Origin: Apostichopus japonicus
Taxonomy: Eukaryota > Echinodermata > Holothuroidea > Aspidochirotida > Stichopodidae
Assembly: GCF_037975245.1 (NCBI RefSeq)
Contig: NC_092576.1
Span: 16,340,111-16,404,110 of the forward strand
Reading direction: 5' to 3'
Length of the DNA stretch: 64,000 bases
The notes beneath the pieces are model-generated. The model was given only the letters and a program-made list of their open reading frames with translations, was not told the DNA's origin and did no database searches. A program made the translations under genes and the position numbers. Shown here piece by piece: positions 58,360 through 64,000 of the stretch. Numbering within the stretch: the first letter of the stretch is position 1; each line of letters starts with the position of its first letter.

Positions 58360-60928
58360 AACACATCTAGAAATGTGGGACAGCAATAGCAATTGTGGAA
58401 CCACTGCTTGGCCCCTCAATTTACAACCTATAGAACCCTATTTTCCCATCTTCTGAGTGATCATCTTCATAAATATGCATGGTGTCAAAAATTCTGTATG
58501 TTTTCTCATTGTGTCTTTTTGTGTGGAAATAACATAATACACTCTAAATACACACTAATTTTGATGAAGGGCTATTGTGAATAGCGCCCTCAAATGGTAT
58601 GGTCAGCGGTTAGGGAAAACACACATACTGTACTTACCTCCACAATAACATTGGGACCAGTAACTTGGTACATTATATCTCTCACTTTCACAGTTTTTGT
58701 TTTGTTTATTTGCCAGCTGATTAACTCTCATTAGTTTTAATAATCTTCTGCCAGGCCTGTACAGGATATTCTTACTTCATATTTCAATGAAAGCAAATGT
58801 CATGACCATCCAACCTCAGTGGACTATTTAGTAGTCCTACTATACGTGTCACTGTAGCTGTTGGTATACACTACTGGCTTAAGAAGTACCACACTACAGT
58901 ACTTCTACTCTCAATGTACCTGCAAGCTAGGAGCTAATATTTTTCAAGGAATATTGTGTCAAAACAAGTGGGTATGTAGGCTTTTTTTTGTTTTCATCAG
59001 TGTAATGCCAAATTAACCATTCAGTTCTTATAACTATATTGAACTTTGGAACTGGTATTAGAGTTAGAATATAACCAGCAAGTCAAAAATCACCATGCAT
59101 CCATGCCCAAAATTTCAACTTCAAAAAAAATATATATATATAGTTTTGCTGTAAAATAATTTTGTCATGGAAGTAGAGCTAGACTTGTTTGGGGTTAAAA
59201 TAAATCATGAAAGCATGCATTATTAAAGGAGATCAAAGACTAGGCTCATGAATTTCTTGATGGGGTATTTCACGGCCATCAGGTAAATATTGATGGTCAT
59301 GACCATATACTTGCATTGTTCATGTGAACACCTAACGGATTTGAATTTCAGGGGCCTGCACGTACAGTTTCCCTGTAAATTATAGAAGCTATATGGTTTA
59401 GTACAGATCTTAACACCATCCGTATATGTCTGACCACTATATATTCCCCTTTGATACCATGATGATCATGTAGTTAATCTATACAACTATATAATTACCT
59501 AATGATCATATAATTTACCCCTTTATTCTATTTTCATTCCCCCCCATTCTTTTCTTTTCCTCCTTTCCCATTTGTGTGCCTACCCCCTTTTTCCTTCTTC
59601 ATTTTTCCTTCTTCATTTTTCCTTCTTCCTTTTTCCTTTTTTAAGGAGGGGGCGGGGGCTCTCCAAACTCCCCCACCCATCTGGATATGCATCCGATATA
59701 TACAGAAATGAAAATCTATCTTCCTTTTTGTTACTTGTGGGGTACAGAGGTGAATCCTGGGGGTGATAAAGCATTTCGAGCATCAAATCTTGTCAAAGTG
59801 CAAAACAATTATAAATTCCACCAAACAACTAGTAAACTCAATGGCATGTCTTAGCTTAGGGGCAAGCTCAAAGCATTACAGTGTGACAATCAGAAGGCTT
59901 GTTCAATATTCAAATGGTTCTTTCACAAAAACTTAGTTATTTATCAGTAATAAAATAATACAAAATAACTACTGTAACTCTGTTCTTGCTAAACAGGTAT
60001 AACAATTATAGTTATAACTATGATCCATCTATCGATTCTTGTTACAGTGTGACGTAAAATGGACAAGAGTTTTGTGCACAAACATGTATACCCAAAACTC
60101 TGTGAAGTTTGAAAAGCTGCCATATTGGAAACTCTTTTGTGAAAATTGTTTGACAATTAATTTAAATATGCATTAAAATCTCACTCAATGTAATGTTATA
60201 GCGTGACCGTTACAGCGTGACAATTAAAATGTCAATGCATAGTCGATGTATAGCGGCACACTGTCATGTTCCAACGGTGCTTTGAAGTTGCTTACAGTAT
60301 ATATTTCTGATAGTCCCTAGCATCAGTCTTTGATCTTAGATGTAGAAATGTGCTAAAAATACATTAATCATGAAATAAAAATGTCAAATTAGCATAGCAT
60401 TACATCGTGACACACAGCAGGCAATTACAAAATTAGGAATATTTTATCATGTGAATATAACATAAAAATTACTTGATTTAAAGATATCTTGACAATTTAT
60501 GTTCCCTAAAAATAGATCACATAGCATATCCGGAAACGTATATAACATTAGCTGAGGTGAATGAAGAAGTTGGAATGGTACCACCAGCTTTCAAAATGGG
60601 TGTCAACTATAATTAATATGTGTTATATTGTCCCTGTCTCTATTATTTCTCATTAGTCATTTAAGAAGGTGAGTGATATCTACCATTTGAAAGCTAAATC
60701 ACTTTATAGGCAACCTCATTTGAAGTAGTAGGTACAGTAGGGTTGGTGCCAGAGAGGAGGGGGATGTTTCAATCATGTCAGGGAATAGGACACTACAGTG
60801 CAAAGTTTGTGTTTATATCAGCTGTAACGTCACGCTGTAGCAAAATTGTTACACCGTACGTGACAGACTTTAATTTCATATATTTATTTGGTATATTTAT
60901 TTGTTTGCCACAAAAGTACAAAGTGGAG
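58360..60928. other. No recognisable gene
   Basis: AT-rich. It contains a polypyrimidine stretch (59,520-59,640) with CTTCATTTTTC repeats and a G-rich patch (59,645-59,660). Short frames lack motifs. Confidence 0.5.
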
Positions 60929-60974
60929 GGAAGTCTTCCATAAAGCTTAAAAGCTTTACAATGTGGAAGACTTC
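60929..60974. repeat. Perfect 12-bp inverted repeat with nested inner hairpin
   Basis: GGAAGTCTTCCA at 60,929-60,940 pairs with TGGAAGACTTCC at 60,963-60,974. AAAGCTTAAAAGCTTT lies in the loop. It is followed at once by (GAAAA)n (about 60,984-61,010). Confidence 0.85.
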
Positions 60975-61068
60975 CTGAAGAAAGAAAAGAAAAGAAAAGA
61001 AAAGAAAAAACAAAATATATATATATGTGTAAGAATACATACATAGATATAAGTACAAGTTAAATGTT

Positions 61069-61070
<2 letters not shown>

Positions 61071-61127
<57 letters not shown>
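61071..61127. repeat. (TA)n tract 4
   Basis: About 57 bases of TA dinucleotide at the 3' end of the minus-strand CR1-like fragment. Confidence 0.97.
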
Positions 61128-61130
<3 letters not shown>

Positions 61131-61640
61131 TAATTACATACAGGTATAATTTAGTTTTAGTCAGTAACTAGCTATTATTTTCTTTAAAAAAAACACTTCT
61201 TAAAGGATGTGACTGATTTTTTACTCTTTAAATCGTTCATTAGAAGATTCCATGTTTTTGTTGCACGGTTTTGTAGGCTTAAAGTTCCAATGGTGGTATT
61301 GTAGAGATTATAGTGGGCATGATTAGCATGCCTCGTGTTATGATTATGTACATCTCTGTTACTGGTTAAGAAATTGTCAAAGGCAGCTGGTAGTAATCCA
61401 TTCCAGGTCTTGTAGGCAAATAATGCAAGCTTAACTTTAATGAGATCGTGCAATTTTAGTAAGTTGAGTTTCTTAAATAGGGGACTGGTGTGCTCACGTC
61501 GGGCTGAGTGTGTTATGTGGCGAATGGCTGCCTTTTGGAGTATTATAAGATTGTTAAGGTTGGTGTTGTATGTACCAGACCAAATAATGGAACAATAAGT
61601 GAGATGCGGGACAACCAGGGTCTGGTATAGTCATTAGTCA
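61128..61640 (-). mobile_element. CR1/Jockey-like non-LTR 3' end (C-terminus of RT), 5'-truncated
   Basis: The minus frame from about 61,635 to 61,184 is open and reads TLVVPHLTYCSIIWSGTYNT, LQKAAIRHIT, LNLLKLHDLIKVKLALFAYK, then TR-rich and ATKTWNLLMNDLK...FKKCFF. This is the conserved C-terminal tail of CR1/Jockey-type reverse transcriptases (Y-C-x-x-x-W, LQK-x-x-R-x-I, LP, TR, WN-x-LP). The catalytic domain is missing, so the copy is 5'-truncated near 61,640. About 55 bases of 3' UTR separate the stop from (TA)n tract 4. Confidence 0.8.

Positions 61641-64000
<2,360 letters not shown>

Overview
This is a eukaryotic nuclear window. It is AT-rich, intron-containing, and crowded with non-LTR and Penelope-like retroelement fragments, tRNA-derived SINEs, fold-back and TIR elements and long (TA)n tracts. 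The receptor exon layout, the mix of repeats and the absence of any compact gene cluster suggest a marine invertebrate, perhaps an echinoderm or related deuterostome. The species call is an inference and is weak.

The only host gene that can be rebuilt over several exons is a Cys-loop ligand-gated ion channel (nicotinic-receptor-like) on the minus strand, 9067 down to 103. Six exons join with consistent phases: signal peptide, N-terminal ligand-binding exon, 45-bp exon, 110-bp exon, Cys-loop exon, and an M1-M2 exon. M3, the cytoplasmic loop and M4 lie beyond the left edge. The 110-bp exon carries an in-frame TAA, and its splice acceptor sits directly in a (TA)n tract, so the locus may be a damaged paralogue. 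Its third intron is a nest of elements: a truncated Penelope-like 3' end with a hammerhead-like hairpin, two copies of a tRNA-derived element carrying a hammerhead-like core, and a fold-back element interrupted by a 3.4-kb RTE-like retrotransposon with an 8-bp target duplication.

From 9.5 to 18.4 kb lie a broken SAP-domain gene and three decayed non-LTR elements (two L1/Tx1-like, one CR1/Jockey-like). From 18.4 to 24.6 kb there is little except a 93-bp tandem repeat. A 4.1-kb direct tandem duplication fills 24,633-32,560. Each copy carries a private insertion: a SINE in the left copy and a TIR-family fragment in the right copy. A plus-strand first exon with signal peptide and splice donor lies at 33,985-34,120.

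From 38,736 to 43,513 there is a 4.8-kb CACTG...CAGTG element. It has dense TTAGTCGG subterminal motifs and a 1.5-kb palindrome inside it. From 44,132 to 48,471 there is a nested pair of TIR elements (CAGGGGCGGATCCAGG type), each with a 5-bp target duplication, followed by two tRNA-derived sequences. The right third (49-64 kb) holds an old diverged duplication, a near-perfect 26-bp hairpin, a 214-bp tandem repeat, a 393-codon open reverse-transcriptase frame (57,180-58,358), a minus-strand CR1-like C-terminus and several microsatellites. No rRNA, intact tRNA, CRISPR array or bacterial-type operon was seen.
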